Source: G965261775 sp965261775
Lineage (GTDB): Bacteria; Pseudomonadota; Gammaproteobacteria; Eutrophobiales; Eutrophobiaceae
Direction of reading: 5' to 3'
Assembly (NCBI GenBank): GCA_965261775.1
Contig: OZ253477.1
Span: 1,116,001 to 1,180,000 of the forward strand
DNA length: 64,000 nucleotides
Part shown: positions 36,590 to 45,923 of the stretch, one piece after another
How the letters are laid out: each line of letters starts with the position of its first letter
How positions within the stretch are numbered: the stretch's first letter is position 1
Program-made: the position numbers and the translations under genes
Notes under the pieces: generated by a model
What the model saw: the letters and a program-made list of their open reading frames with translations, nothing else
Told to the model about the DNA's origin: nothing
Databases searched by the model: none

Positions 36590-36946
36590 TCAGTGCCTGA
36601 GCATTTTAAGGAGCGCCTCAAGCTCCGTCCTTAATTGGTGTGCAATCTGCTGACTTCGACTGAAATCATCTTTCACCACATCACTCAACAGACGTTGCCT
36701 GGCGCCGCCTATCGTGAAACCCTGTTCATACAGCAGGTGCCGGATCTGACGAATAAGAAACACATCCTGACGTTGATAATAACGGCGATTGCCGCGGCGT
36801 TTTAATGGTTTTAATTGCAGAAACTCCTGTTCCCAGTAGCGCAAGACATGTGGCTTTACCGCACACAATTTACTGACTTCACCTATGGTAAAGTAACGCT
36901 TGCTTGGAATTTCCGGCAATTCAGTCTTATCAGCTATCTCCAACAT
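36590..36946 (-). CDS. MerR-family transcriptional regulator
   Basis: A 118-residue DNA-binding protein with an N-terminal MerR helix-turn-helix (YFTIGEVSKLCAVKPHVLRYWEQEF) and wing (LKPLKRRGNRRYY), then a short helical C-terminus. No metal-binding cysteine cluster is seen. It overlaps the 3' end of ihfA by 17 bases. This small MerR protein after ihfA is widespread in gammaproteobacteria and its target is not established. Confidence 0.9.
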   Translation of the reverse strand: MLEIADKTELPEIPSKRYFTIGEVSKLCAVKPHVLRYWEQEFLQLKPLKRRGNRRYYQRQDVFLIRQIRHLLYEQGFTIGGARQRLLSDVVKDDFSRSQQIAHQLRTELEALLKMLRH

Positions 36947-37229
36947 ACGTCTCTACTCGCTTTTTAAGCTTTTGACCAGCGCGAAATGTTACCACCCGGC
37001 GTGCGCTGACAGGGATTTCTTCGCCGGTTTTGGGATTCCGTCCGGGACGTTCAGGCTTGTCTCTCAGGCCAAAATTTCCAAAACCGGACAGCTTGACCTG
37101 CCTTCCCGAGATCAATGCCGAACAGATTTCCTCAAAAAACATCTCGATGATCTCTTTGGTTTCACGTCTATTCAGACCAACTTCCATGGCCAGTTTTTCT
37201 GACATTTCCACTTTTGTCAGCGTTGCCAT
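36930..37229 (-). CDS. ihfA: Integration host factor subunit alpha
   Basis: A 99-residue DNA-bending protein that pairs with IhfB. It has TKVEMSEKLAMEVGLNRRE, KLSGFGNFGLRDK and the DNA-minor-groove arm GRNPKTGEEIPVSARRVVTFRAGQ region with the key Pro. A second ATG one codon upstream overlaps the pheT stop. pheT-ihfA order is standard. Confidence 0.97.
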   Translation of the reverse strand: MATLTKVEMSEKLAMEVGLNRRETKEIIEMFFEEICSALISGRQVKLSGFGNFGLRDKPERPGRNPKTGEEIPVSARRVVTFRAGQKLKKRVETYVGDS

Positions 37230-37231
37230 CA

Positions 37232-39604
37232 TTATTCTCTCAGTTTTGCACCGAATTTATTTTGTAATCCAGCAATAATTCTCTCCATGATCGTATCAAC
37301 TTTTTCGTCTTTAAGAGTGCTGGAAGTTGCCCTGAAGGTCAAGTTAAACGTGAAACTTTTTTTCTTTTTTTCAATATGTTCTCCCTGATACACATCAAAC
37401 AACTCCAGGTTGCCTAACAACTCCGCCGCTTCACTCTTAATCATTTCTGCAACCTCGGCAAACGGTATTGTTTCATCAAGCAATATGGATAAATCACGTT
37501 TGACCGCCGGAAAACGAGAGATCGGCCGATATTGCTCAACACCGACTTCAGTTATACTTTTCATTGCTATTTCAAAGAGACAGATTTCATTAACAAGCGC
37601 CAGCTCCGATTTTAATTGCGGATGCAATTGTCCCAGATAACCGACAAGGGCATCGTCAATCAAAATCTCAAGGGATTGCCCGGGGTGCAACGCTTCTATT
37701 TCAGCGGCTTTGAAGGCGAGCCTCCCCGCTTCAAATTGCGCGGACAGAATGCTTTCAATATCCTTTTTCAAATCATACAGATCGCCTGGAACGTCATCTT
37801 TGTCCCATCGTTTTTCATATCTGTTTCCATAGATCAGCCCACCGATACGATAGTCCTGTTCAAGGCGTTGACCGCCCCTGAAAACCAGGCCCGTTTCAAA
37901 CAGGCGCACACGTTCCTGTTGACGTTTGACATTATATTGCAATGTGTTTAACAGGCCCGGCCATAAACTGACGCGCATCTCGGACAGTTCCGGTGCCAAC
38001 GGATTGACCAGACGCATGACCTCATCACAACTGAACCATTTATTCAGAGCGGGATCGACAAAGCTGTACGTGACGACTTCCTGAAAATCACGGTTGATCA
38101 GCGTTTCCCGAATTTCCCGAAGTATTCGGGAACGTTGATTGAGCGGTCGTATGGTGAGGTTATGGCGCGGGACAGAAACGGGAATGGCGTCATAACCATG
38201 GATACGCGCCAGTTCTTCAATCAGATCGGGCTCTGTTTTTATATCGAAACGATATGAAGGAGGCTTTATGGCCCATTGATTACCGGTGTATTTAAATTGC
38301 ATCCCCAACCGGGCGAATGTGTTTGTAACAAATTTCTCGTCTAATTCGATCCCCAACAAACGCTTTATTTCGGATTGTCTGAGGGTGATTGGCTCGCTCC
38401 CGGGCAAATGCGGCGCCTCGACACATTCGGTGATCGAACCGGCCTGTCCGCCGCAGAGCATGAGGATCAGCGCACTGGCCTGCTCAATCGCTGTTCGTTG
38501 CAGATCAGGGGCCACGCCTCTTTCAAAACGATGGGATGAATCGGTATGCAGGCCATATTGTCTCGCCTGCCGCATTATTTTCTCAGGCTTGAAAAACGCG
38601 CTTTCCAAAAAAACATGTCTTGTTTTTGTTGTCACCCCGCTGTTTACTCCCCCCATCAAACCGGCCAGCGCCAGTGGTCCGGCCTCATCCGCAATCAGCA
38701 AGGTATCCGCCTGAATCACGTGTTCTGAATCATCAAGGAGCACGATAGTCTCATTTTCTTTTGCATAACGAACGTCGATGTCACCCCGCAGACGCTCATT
38801 GTCAAAGGCGTGCATCGGCTGCCCCAGTTCCAGCATGACAAAATTGGTAACATCCACCACGATATTAATGCTGTTGACGCCGGAACGCCGGAGTTTTTCG
38901 GTCAACCAGAGCGGGGATTTCACTCCGACATTAACGTTTTCAATGACACGACCCAAATAACGCGGACAACTCTCCGGGACTGCAAGGCGAACATTTCTCC
39001 GTGCTTTGGAAGTCACGTCAACCGGCGATACCTCCTGCCCGGGAAATGCCTGTTTATTAATAACGGCGACTTCGCGTGCGATACCTCTGATGCTCAGGCA
39101 ATCGCCCCGGTTTGGCGTGAGCAATATTTCGATGATGTTATCATCGGCCTTAATGGTGTCCGTCAGCGACCGTCCCACTGTTTCATCCGGCGACAGTTCA
39201 ATAATATTTTGATCGTCGTCCCCGAGGCCGATTTCTTCCAGACTGCATAACCTGCCGTGTGAAGTCACCCCGTTTAACAGGGTTGCCTCTATAACCGGTT
39301 TCCCCGGCAATTTGGCGCCCACCTTTGCCAGAACCGTCCACATCCCTTTCCTGATATTAGCGGCGCCACAAACAATGGTGAGCGGTTCGGCCTCTCCGGC
39401 ATCAACCTCACAGACATAGAGACCGCCTTCACGGGGATGCTGTTTGACCGACTTCACCTCGGCGGTCACCAGTGCTCCAAATCCGGCACAGGCGGGTTCA
39501 ATGCTGTCAACCTCCAGGCCCAGCATGGTTAATTGACGAACAAGGGTATCTGTATCCACTCCGGGGTCAACAAATTCACGCAGCCATTTTTCGCTGAATC
39601 GCAT
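37232..39604 (-). CDS. pheT: Phenylalanine-tRNA ligase beta subunit
   Basis: A 790-residue subunit of the (alpha-beta)2 synthetase. It has the N-terminal tRNA-binding OB domain (KSVKQHPREGGLYVCEVDAG), the B3/B4 editing domain, the B5 domain, the catalytic-like core and the C-terminal anticodon-binding ferredoxin fold (SRFPAVKRDLSILLD). Length matches E. coli (795). It follows pheS by 9 bases. Confidence 0.98.
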   Translation of the reverse strand: MRFSEKWLREFVDPGVDTDTLVRQLTMLGLEVDSIEPACAGFGALVTAEVKSVKQHPREGGLYVCEVDAGEAEPLTIVCGAANIRKGMWTVLAKVGAKLPGKPVIEATLLNGVTSHGRLCSLEEIGLGDDDQNIIELSPDETVGRSLTDTIKADDNIIEILLTPNRGDCLSIRGIAREVAVINKQAFPGQEVSPVDVTSKARRNVRLAVPESCPRYLGRVIENVNVGVKSPLWLTEKLRRSGVNSINIVVDVTNFVMLELGQPMHAFDNERLRGDIDVRYAKENETIVLLDDSEHVIQADTLLIADEAGPLALAGLMGGVNSGVTTKTRHVFLESAFFKPEKIMRQARQYGLHTDSSHRFERGVAPDLQRTAIEQASALILMLCGGQAGSITECVEAPHLPGSEPITLRQSEIKRLLGIELDEKFVTNTFARLGMQFKYTGNQWAIKPPSYRFDIKTEPDLIEELARIHGYDAIPVSVPRHNLTIRPLNQRSRILREIRETLINRDFQEVVTYSFVDPALNKWFSCDEVMRLVNPLAPELSEMRVSLWPGLLNTLQYNVKRQQERVRLFETGLVFRGGQRLEQDYRIGGLIYGNRYEKRWDKDDVPGDLYDLKKDIESILSAQFEAGRLAFKAAEIEALHPGQSLEILIDDALVGYLGQLHPQLKSELALVNEICLFEIAMKSITEVGVEQYRPISRFPAVKRDLSILLDETIPFAEVAEMIKSEAAELLGNLELFDVYQGEHIEKKKKSFTFNLTFRATSSTLKDEKVDTIMERIIAGLQNKFGAKLRE

Positions 39605-39613
39605 AATTTGTAC

Positions 39614-40600
39614 TCAGTGAAATTGTTTCAGAAAACGCAGATCGTTATCGAAAAACAGGCGCAGATCATCAATGCCATAATACAGCATGGCCAGACGTTC
39701 CACCCCCATGCCGAAGGCAAGACCGGTATATTTTTGCGGGTCAATGCCTACATTGTTTAACACGTTGGGATGCACCATGCCACACCCGAGCACTTCCAGC
39801 CAACCGTTTTCACCCATGATATCCACCTCTGCCGAGGGCTCGGTAAACGGAAAATATGACGGTCGAAAACGCGTTGACAGTTCTTTCTCAAAAAAGCATT
39901 CGAGAAAGTTAATCAGCAGCCCTTTCAATTCGGCAAAAGTCACCGACTCATCTACGATCAAACCTTCCACCTGATGAAACATCGGCGTGTGCGTCATGTC
40001 CGAGTCGCAGCGATAAACGCGCCCGGCAGCAATAAACCGGAACGGGGGAGTGCCGTCTTCCATCATGTGGATCTGCACAGATGAGGTATGCGTTCTCAGC
40101 AAACGCCCGTCGGGAAAATAAAATGTATCGTGCATCGCTCGCGCTGGATGATATTCGGGAATATTCAATGCCGCAAAGTTATGATAATCATCTTCAACCT
40201 CAGGGCCTTCAGCGATATCAAAACCAATCTGTAGAAAAAGTGACTCGATGCGTTGCAGTACCAGTGTGATCGGGTGCAAACCCGATCGCCTGTCTCCCCT
40301 GCCGGGCAACGTGACATCAATATAACCCTGCGCAATCACATCATTCAGACGCGCTTTTTGAAGAAGCGCTTTGCGCGCTGCGACGGCATCCTGAACAGCC
40401 AGCTTTATCTGATTAATCACTTTGCCCGCCTGCGAACGTTCCCCGGGTGGCAATTTACCAAGCTGTTTCAACTGTTGTGTGAGTCGCCCTTTTCTGCCGA
40501 GATAGTGAATACGGAGACGATCAAGCCGGGATAAATCGGCGGCACGCCTGATCTCCGCCAATGCTTCGGCCTCCAGTTTTTTCGTATCATTTATATTCAC
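39614..40600 (-). CDS. pheS: Phenylalanine-tRNA ligase alpha subunit
   Basis: A 328-residue class II synthetase catalytic subunit. N-terminal coiled coil is followed by motif 2 (FRFIAAGRVYRCDSDMTHTPMFHQVEG) and motif 3 (GLAFGMGVERLAMLYYGIDD). The residue after FGMGVERLA and the FPFTEPSAEVD block line the phenylalanine pocket. A hairpin with a T run lies between rplT and this gene. Confidence 0.98.
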   Translation of the reverse strand: MNINDTKKLEAEALAEIRRAADLSRLDRLRIHYLGRKGRLTQQLKQLGKLPPGERSQAGKVINQIKLAVQDAVAARKALLQKARLNDVIAQGYIDVTLPGRGDRRSGLHPITLVLQRIESLFLQIGFDIAEGPEVEDDYHNFAALNIPEYHPARAMHDTFYFPDGRLLRTHTSSVQIHMMEDGTPPFRFIAAGRVYRCDSDMTHTPMFHQVEGLIVDESVTFAELKGLLINFLECFFEKELSTRFRPSYFPFTEPSAEVDIMGENGWLEVLGCGMVHPNVLNNVGIDPQKYTGLAFGMGVERLAMLYYGIDDLRLFFDNDLRFLKQFH

Positions 40601-40626
40601 CGGTTTCGGGATGATGACGTGATGAT

Positions 40627-40651
40627 AAAAAAAGGGAAAGATTTCCCTTTT
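40627..40651 (-). terminator. Intrinsic terminator or attenuator before pheS
   Basis: On the minus strand AAAAGGGAAA-TC-TTTCCCTTTT followed by further Ts, a 10-bp stem with a very small loop. It sits between the rplT stop and the pheS start. It could end the infC-rpmI-rplT transcript or attenuate pheST; no Phe-rich leader peptide fits in the short space. Confidence 0.75.
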
Positions 40652-40673
40652 ACGCGGCTTTGATTAATCCGGT

Positions 40674-41033
40674 TTAATCGGCAAGGGAAGATTTGGCCTG
40701 CTCCGCCAAAGCACCGAAAGCAGCCTTGTCAAACACCGCCAGATCGGCCAATACCTTTCGATCCACCTCAATGGATGACCTGTTCAAGCCGTAAATAAAA
40801 CGGCTATAGGATAAACCATGCACCCTCGACTCGGCATTGATACGGCTGATCCACAAGGCGCGAAACTGCCGTTTGCGTTGCCGCCGATCGCGATAGGCAT
40901 ATTGCGCCGCCTTCGTGACGGCCTGTTTGGCAACGCGAAATACATTCTTGCGTCGGCCTTCATATCCTTTCGCCCGCTCAATGACTTTTTTATGTCTGGC
41001 GTGTGCGGTAACACCACGTTTCACTCTCGACAT
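40674..41033 (-). CDS. rplT: 50S ribosomal protein L20
   Basis: A 119-residue L20 with the long basic N-terminal extension (SRVKRGVTAHARHKKVIERAKGY) and RAYRDRRQRKRQFRALWI-type core. In E. coli it represses its own operon by binding the mRNA. It follows rpmI by 17 bases. Confidence 0.98.
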   Translation of the reverse strand: MSRVKRGVTAHARHKKVIERAKGYEGRRKNVFRVAKQAVTKAAQYAYRDRRQRKRQFRALWISRINAESRVHGLSYSRFIYGLNRSSIEVDRKVLADLAVFDKAAFGALAEQAKSSLAD

Positions 41034-41050
41034 TGTTTCAAACCTTCATC

Positions 41051-41248
41051 TTATGAATACGGCAACATACGGGAAATAGCTCTCTGATCACAATCATGCA
41101 CAGTAGCCATTGCACGTAACTGACGCTTGCGCTTGGTGCTCTTCTTGGTCAATATGTGATTGCGATACGCCCTCCGGCATTTGAATTTCCCGGATGCCGT
41201 TCTGGAAAAACGCTTGGCAGCGCCGCTGTTTGTTTTCATTTTGGGCAT
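41051..41248 (-). CDS. rpmI: 50S ribosomal protein L35
   Basis: A 65-residue L35 (MPKMKTNSGAAKRFSRTASG, then HILTKKSTKRKRQLR). Size and sequence are typical. It lies 24 bases after infC. Confidence 0.98.
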   Translation of the reverse strand: MPKMKTNSGAAKRFSRTASGKFKCRRAYRNHILTKKSTKRKRQLRAMATVHDCDQRAISRMLPYS

Positions 41249-41272
41249 ATATTAAACTCCGCTCCGTTTTCG

Positions 41273-41791
41273 TTACTGTCGCTTCGGCGAAAGCACCATC
41301 ACCATCTGCCGTCCTTCCAGCTTCTGCTCTTGTTCCACAACACTGTATTTTTCCAGATCAGTCTTAACTCTCTGCAACATTTTACTGCCTAATTCCTGAT
41401 GCACCATCTCACGTCCGCGAAAACGCAACGTTACTTTGACCTTATCCCCGTTAGTCAGAAATTTGATTAAATGTTTTAATTTAACCTGATAATCACCCTC
41501 TCCGGTGCCAGGCCTGAATTTGATTTCCTTGACCTGAATCTGTTTCTGTTTCTTCCTGGCAGCATGCTTCTTCTTGCTCTGCTCAAAAACATATTTGCCG
41601 TAGTCCATTATACGACAAACAGGAGGCTCCGCAGCGGGGACAATCTCAACCAGGTCCAGATCGGAATCCCCGGCTATTTTCAACGCTTCCACAAGCGGCA
41701 CGATACCAATCTGTTCCCGCTCTGAACTGATTAATCGCACCTCGGATGACGTGATGCCTTCATTGATACGTGTCCGCTTTTCCAAACTGAT
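41273..41791 (-). CDS. infC: Translation initiation factor IF-3
   Basis: A protein of about 172 residues with the N-domain (KRTRINEGITSSEVRLIS), linker and C-domain (KVKVTLRFRGREMVHQELG). The start is probably ATC at 41791: GGAGG at 41804-41800 is 8 bases ahead of it, an in-frame TGA lies just upstream, and the next candidate (TTG at 41785) is 14 bases from GGAGG. Non-AUG starts such as AUU and AUC on infC let IF-3 repress its own synthesis. Confidence 0.93.
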   Translation of the reverse strand: MSLEKRTRINEGITSSEVRLISSEREQIGIVPLVEALKIAGDSDLDLVEIVPAAEPPVCRIMDYGKYVFEQSKKKHAARKKQKQIQVKEIKFRPGTGEGDYQVKLKHLIKFLTNGDKVKVTLRFRGREMVHQELGSKMLQRVKTDLEKYSVVEQEQKLEGRQMVMVLSPKRQ

Positions 41792-42037
41792 AAATCAGTC
41801 CTCCAAATTATTGATTAAACTTAATGGGAATTACCCGATAATCAAGCCTGTAATATTTTTCAGGCTAACGCAAGACCACCTTTTCCGGCCTCTCCTTCAA
41901 TCTTCCTCCCGGGTAATTGAATCTCCATTTCTTTAGTCCTTCTTACAGACAGCAATGATATCAGATATTGGAATATCCACCCCAAGGGCTCTTTTGATCA
42001 ATATGAGCACAAAACCCGGCAATTCCCGAACCGGCTA

Positions 42038-43948
42038 CTACACAGCCAATGACACAATATCATCACGCAGACGTTGAATAAAGCTGTCTAACAACATACT
42101 ACCGAGGTCTTCGCCTTCCCGCGTACGTATAGTCACCGCGTTTTCATCTTCTTCACGCTCGCCGATAATAACCTGATAAGGTACTCGTTGCATAGCGTGG
42201 TCGCGAATTTTAAGACCAATTTTTTCATTGCGCAAGTCAAATTCCACTCTGAGACCCTGTTTTTTCAAATTTTTAAAAACCTGTTCACTGTATCCGTTCT
42301 GTTTTTCGGTAATGGACATGACCACCACCTGCACCGGGGCCAACCAGACCGGCAGGGCACCGGCATAATTTTCAATCAAAATGCCGATAAAGCGTTCCAT
42401 TGAACCGACAATGGCCCGATGCAGCATGACCGGTGTCCGCCTGGCGCTGTTTTCATCAATATAGCTCGCGCCCAAACGCTCCGGCATAGAAAAATCAACC
42501 TGTATGGTACCGCATTGCCAAACCCGTCCGATACAATCTTTGAGTGAAAATTCTATCTTGGGTCCGTAAAAGGCGCCTTCTCCCGGTTGCAACTCCCATT
42601 GCAGTTTTTTGTTTTCCAGTGCCAGCTCCAGTGCCTGCTCGGCCTTGTCCCAGACGGCATCTTCACCAACGCGTTCCGCTGGACGGGTGGACAGTTTGAT
42701 AATGATATCTTCAAAACCGAAGTCACGATAAACCTCAAACAACATATCAATAAATGCCGAAACTTCCGGTTGAATCTGTCTGTCTGTACAAAAGATATGA
42801 GCGTCGTCCTGAATAAAATTGCGCGCACGCATCAGTCCGTGCAATGTCCCCGACGGTTCATTACGGTGACATGAACCAAATTCGGCAAGACGCAACGGTA
42901 AATCCCGATAGCTTTTCAAGCCCTGATTAAAAACCTGTACATGGCAGGGACAATTCATCGGTTTAATCGCGTAATTCCGGTTTTCGGAATGCGTGATAAA
43001 CATATCTTCCCTGAATTTTTCCCAATGCCCGGATTTCTCCCACAGTCTCTGGTCCACGAGCTGCGGGGTATGAATCTCAAGGTAGCCGTATTCCTGCATT
43101 TTCTCACCGATATATTGTTCAACAAGCTTGTAGAGAGTCCAGCCCTTCGGATGCCAGAAAACCATGCCCGGTGCTTCTTCCTGAAAGTGAAACAAATCCT
43201 GTTTTTTTGCCAGCTTACGATGATCGCGTTTTTTGGCCTCTTCCAGCCGTTGCAAATAATCCTTCAACATCTCCTTATTTGGCCACGCGGTGCCGTAAAT
43301 ACGTTGCAGCATTTCATTCCCGGAGTCACCGCGCCAATAGGCACCGGCCACTTTCGTTAACTTGAATGCCTTGATCTTCCCCGTGCCGGGAACATGCGGT
43401 CCGCGGCATAAATCAATAAAATCGCCCTGGGAATAAAATGATAATTCATCCTCTTCCGGTATCGATTCAATAATCTGCACCTTGTATTCTTCGCCCATTC
43501 CGCGAAAAAGGCGCACGGCTTCATCACGCGTCTTGACAGAACGTGCTATCGGCAGGTTGGCCCTGACCAGTTCCCGCATCTTTTTTTCAATCCTTTCCAG
43601 GTCGTCCGTGCTGAAACCGGGCTTGTAGGCATAATCGTAATAGAACCCGTCTTTAATGACAGGTCCTATTGTTACCTGTGCATCGGGATAGAGCATCTTC
43701 ACGGCCTGCGCCATCAAATGCGCCGCGGAGTGACGAATGATTTCCAGTCCTTCCGGGTCCCGATCTGTAATAATCCGCAGGCGGCAATCTTTTTCAATGA
43801 GATGGGTGGCGTCTGCCAGCCTGTCATCAACCATCCCGGCCAAAGTCGCTCTGGCCAGACCGGGGCCGATTGATTCCGACACCTGCATAATGGTCACGGC
43901 ATGATCATATTCGCGCCGACTGTTATCCGGTAATGTAATCGTGGGCAT
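42038..43948 (-). CDS. thrS: Threonine-tRNA ligase
   Basis: A 636-residue class II synthetase. It has the N-terminal TGS domain, the editing domain with RHSAAHLMAQA, the catalytic core with MNCPCHVQVF and the motif-2 loop FGSCHRNEPSGTLHGLMRARNF, and the C-terminal anticodon-binding domain. Length matches E. coli (642). About 245 bases separate it from infC. Confidence 0.98.
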   Translation of the reverse strand: MPTITLPDNSRREYDHAVTIMQVSESIGPGLARATLAGMVDDRLADATHLIEKDCRLRIITDRDPEGLEIIRHSAAHLMAQAVKMLYPDAQVTIGPVIKDGFYYDYAYKPGFSTDDLERIEKKMRELVRANLPIARSVKTRDEAVRLFRGMGEEYKVQIIESIPEEDELSFYSQGDFIDLCRGPHVPGTGKIKAFKLTKVAGAYWRGDSGNEMLQRIYGTAWPNKEMLKDYLQRLEEAKKRDHRKLAKKQDLFHFQEEAPGMVFWHPKGWTLYKLVEQYIGEKMQEYGYLEIHTPQLVDQRLWEKSGHWEKFREDMFITHSENRNYAIKPMNCPCHVQVFNQGLKSYRDLPLRLAEFGSCHRNEPSGTLHGLMRARNFIQDDAHIFCTDRQIQPEVSAFIDMLFEVYRDFGFEDIIIKLSTRPAERVGEDAVWDKAEQALELALENKKLQWELQPGEGAFYGPKIEFSLKDCIGRVWQCGTIQVDFSMPERLGASYIDENSARRTPVMLHRAIVGSMERFIGILIENYAGALPVWLAPVQVVVMSITEKQNGYSEQVFKNLKKQGLRVEFDLRNEKIGLKIRDHAMQRVPYQVIIGEREEDENAVTIRTREGEDLGSMLLDSFIQRLRDDIVSLAV

Positions 43949-44050
43949 ACGTTGCTCCCAATATCAGTGGTGGCCCCCACAACAGGCCACGTGAACAGAG
44001 TTCAATAATCAATATACGGGATTGCCTGACGTCTCCCGTATTACAAGGTC

Positions 44051-44126
44051 TGGTAGGCACGATTGGATTTGAACCAACGACCCCTACCATGTCAAGGTAG
44101 TGCTCTAACCACTGAGCTACGCGCCT
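44051..44126 (-). tRNA. tRNA-Val (GAC)
   Basis: A 76-base tRNA with acceptor AGGCGCG / CGTGCCT, anticodon loop TTGACAT (anticodon GAC), T-arm with GGTTCAAATCC and encoded CCA. It is upstream of thrS on the same strand. Confidence 0.97.
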
Positions 44127-44326
44127 GTTTATTCAAGGGTGCGATTATACAAAGACGGCGCCCGCCGTCAAATCTCTTTTATTGTTTTTTCGGTAACCCG
44201 CCCCTGTAATTGATTGCGTGCCGTGAACGTTTCTTGATAATATGGGAATAGCTGTCCGGTTTCAGTAGAAAGCAGGGTGGTGTTTTATATACGCACAAGA
44301 CATCTCTGGACAACCCCTTGAACAAG

Positions 44327-44986
44327 ATGACGCAAAAATTAATCTGGGATCTCCCCGTCCGCCTGTTTCACTGGTCTTTGCTGTGCAGCATTGCCTACGG
44401 GTGGTTTGCGGTGGAAATACTGGAAGATATGGATCATCATTTTATCGCGGGCTATTGCACATTGACGTTGATCCTGTTTCGTATTATCTGGGGCGCTATC
44501 GGCACATATTACGCCCGCTTCGGGAATTTTCTTTATCCACCCGGGGAAATCATCCGCTATGCAAAAACGCTCTTTTCGCACAAAAACCATAAAAAATATG
44601 CCGGGCATAATCCGCTGGGCGGTTTGGCGGTCTGTGCACTCCTGTTTGTGATATTACTGCAAGCCAGCAGCGGTCTTTTTTCGAATGACGAGTACTTTTA
44701 TTTCGGCCCCTTAAGCGATAATGTCCCGGAAAAGGTCTCCGCACAAATAGGCGAATTTCACGAATTTAATTTCAATATTATTCTGGGTCTGATAGTCCTG
44801 CATATCGCGGCAATCCTTTTTCATCGAATCGTCAAAAAGGAAAAATTAACATCGGCGATGATCACCGGTAAAAAAGAGGACGCCAGCGACCATTATCAGG
44901 CAATCACCGGATCAAAACTGATAGCCGCCATGCTGGTGTTAATCATTTGCGGCAGCGGTGTCTACGCGATAGCCAATTATGCCTGA
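44327..44986 (+). CDS. Cytochrome b561-type membrane protein
   Basis: A 219-residue protein with four main hydrophobic segments and a heme-ligand pattern: DLPVRLFHWSLL (first His), HHFIAGYCTL, then GEFHEFNFNIILGLIVLHIAAILFHR. It belongs to the cytochrome b561/NiFe-hydrogenase cytochrome b group that moves electrons between the quinone pool and a periplasmic partner. No partner enzyme is adjacent. A TTG start three codons upstream is possible. Confidence 0.85.
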   Translation: MTQKLIWDLPVRLFHWSLLCSIAYGWFAVEILEDMDHHFIAGYCTLTLILFRIIWGAIGTYYARFGNFLYPPGEIIRYAKTLFSHKNHKKYAGHNPLGGLAVCALLFVILLQASSGLFSNDEYFYFGPLSDNVPEKVSAQIGEFHEFNFNIILGLIVLHIAAILFHRIVKKEKLTSAMITGKKEDASDHYQAITGSKLIAAMLVLIICGSGVYAIANYA

Positions 44987-45014
44987 GAGGCCTCTCTGAA
45001 GTCGTCGTGTGCTA

Positions 45015-45923
45015 TTATCGCAACGCGGCCTGATAAACTTTCAGGGCCTTGTCTATCCTGGCTTGCCAATCGGCAGGCAGACTGTCCTGTATACAAGCCA
45101 GCGAAAGGTGGTAGGTATCCTTCTCGGCCAGGTAATCGGTTACCACATCGTGCTCGTTCCTGCGCTGATAAACGCTCGCCGACCCATAAACGACGCTGTT
45201 GGGAAATTGCCTTTCCACCAGATAGGCCGCCCATATATCGTGCACCCGCCCTAATCCGGGGACCATCATATAATACGGCAATACGGAGCGATGCAGGAAG
45301 GTATTCTGGCTGTTGAATGGACTGTAGCCGACACAGGAGAAGGGTTGGAAGTCATCAAATCGCTCCTCCGGGTCATATCGGACCGTCAACCGATAGATGG
45401 CATCCAGATCCGGTTCCCCGTTCCAAAGGTCCGCCTGTACCAGTGGGCGGAGCTTGCGTTTCCCTAAAAGTATGTTGTTCATGCGAGTATGCAGCAACTG
45501 CAAGGGATAGCCGCGGTGCCAGAGATGGGGCTTGCTGGTGACAGACAGCGGACAAAACACTCCTTGCTCGTTTTCATATACCGGACACTCTACTTCCTCC
45601 CCGACCAGTAAATGCTCGCCCCAGCCGGCTTCCGGTATATTGTCATCATCTACGGTCGCAACCACTTCAGCGCCCAGGTTGTATGCCTCGACGATGCCAA
45701 TGTTGCGCCGCTCGACCTTGTTCCAGCCGATACAAGCGCTCAACTCGGGATATTTTTTCTCCTGTTCCAACGGGTGCATGTACATGCAATTCAGGGAAAC
45801 ATAGTCATCATGCGGCGTCTTCAGATCGCCAACGACCAACAACTGCCAGTCCGACATAGCCGCATATTTCAACAATGCCTCTGACGGCCGATTAACGGTT
45901 GTTGTCACAATTAATTTTTGCAT
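45015..45923 (-). CDS. DUF288/STELLO-like glycosyltransferase
   Basis: A 302-residue protein with the STELLO/DUF288 layout: KLIVTTTVNRPSEAL opening, a KVERRNIGIVEAYNLGAEV helix and the acidic TVDDDNIP (D92-D94) typical of this family, then PLSVTSKPHLWHRGYPLQLL. It probably adds a sugar to a surface glycan; the sugar is unknown. It overlaps the preceding reading frame by 13 bases. Confidence 0.75.
   Translation of the reverse strand: MQKLIVTTTVNRPSEALLKYAAMSDWQLLVVGDLKTPHDDYVSLNCMYMHPLEQEKKYPELSACIGWNKVERRNIGIVEAYNLGAEVVATVDDDNIPEAGWGEHLLVGEEVECPVYENEQGVFCPLSVTSKPHLWHRGYPLQLLHTRMNNILLGKRKLRPLVQADLWNGEPDLDAIYRLTVRYDPEERFDDFQPFSCVGYSPFNSQNTFLHRSVLPYYMMVPGLGRVHDIWAAYLVERQFPNSVVYGSASVYQRRNEHDVVTDYLAEKDTYHLSLACIQDSLPADWQARIDKALKVYQAALR

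Noticed and set aside
44154..44169. GC hairpin GACGGC-GCCC-GCCGTC as a terminator
   Set aside because: On the plus strand no gene ends before it, and the T-rich stretch is several bases away. On the minus strand it lies upstream of tRNA-Val.
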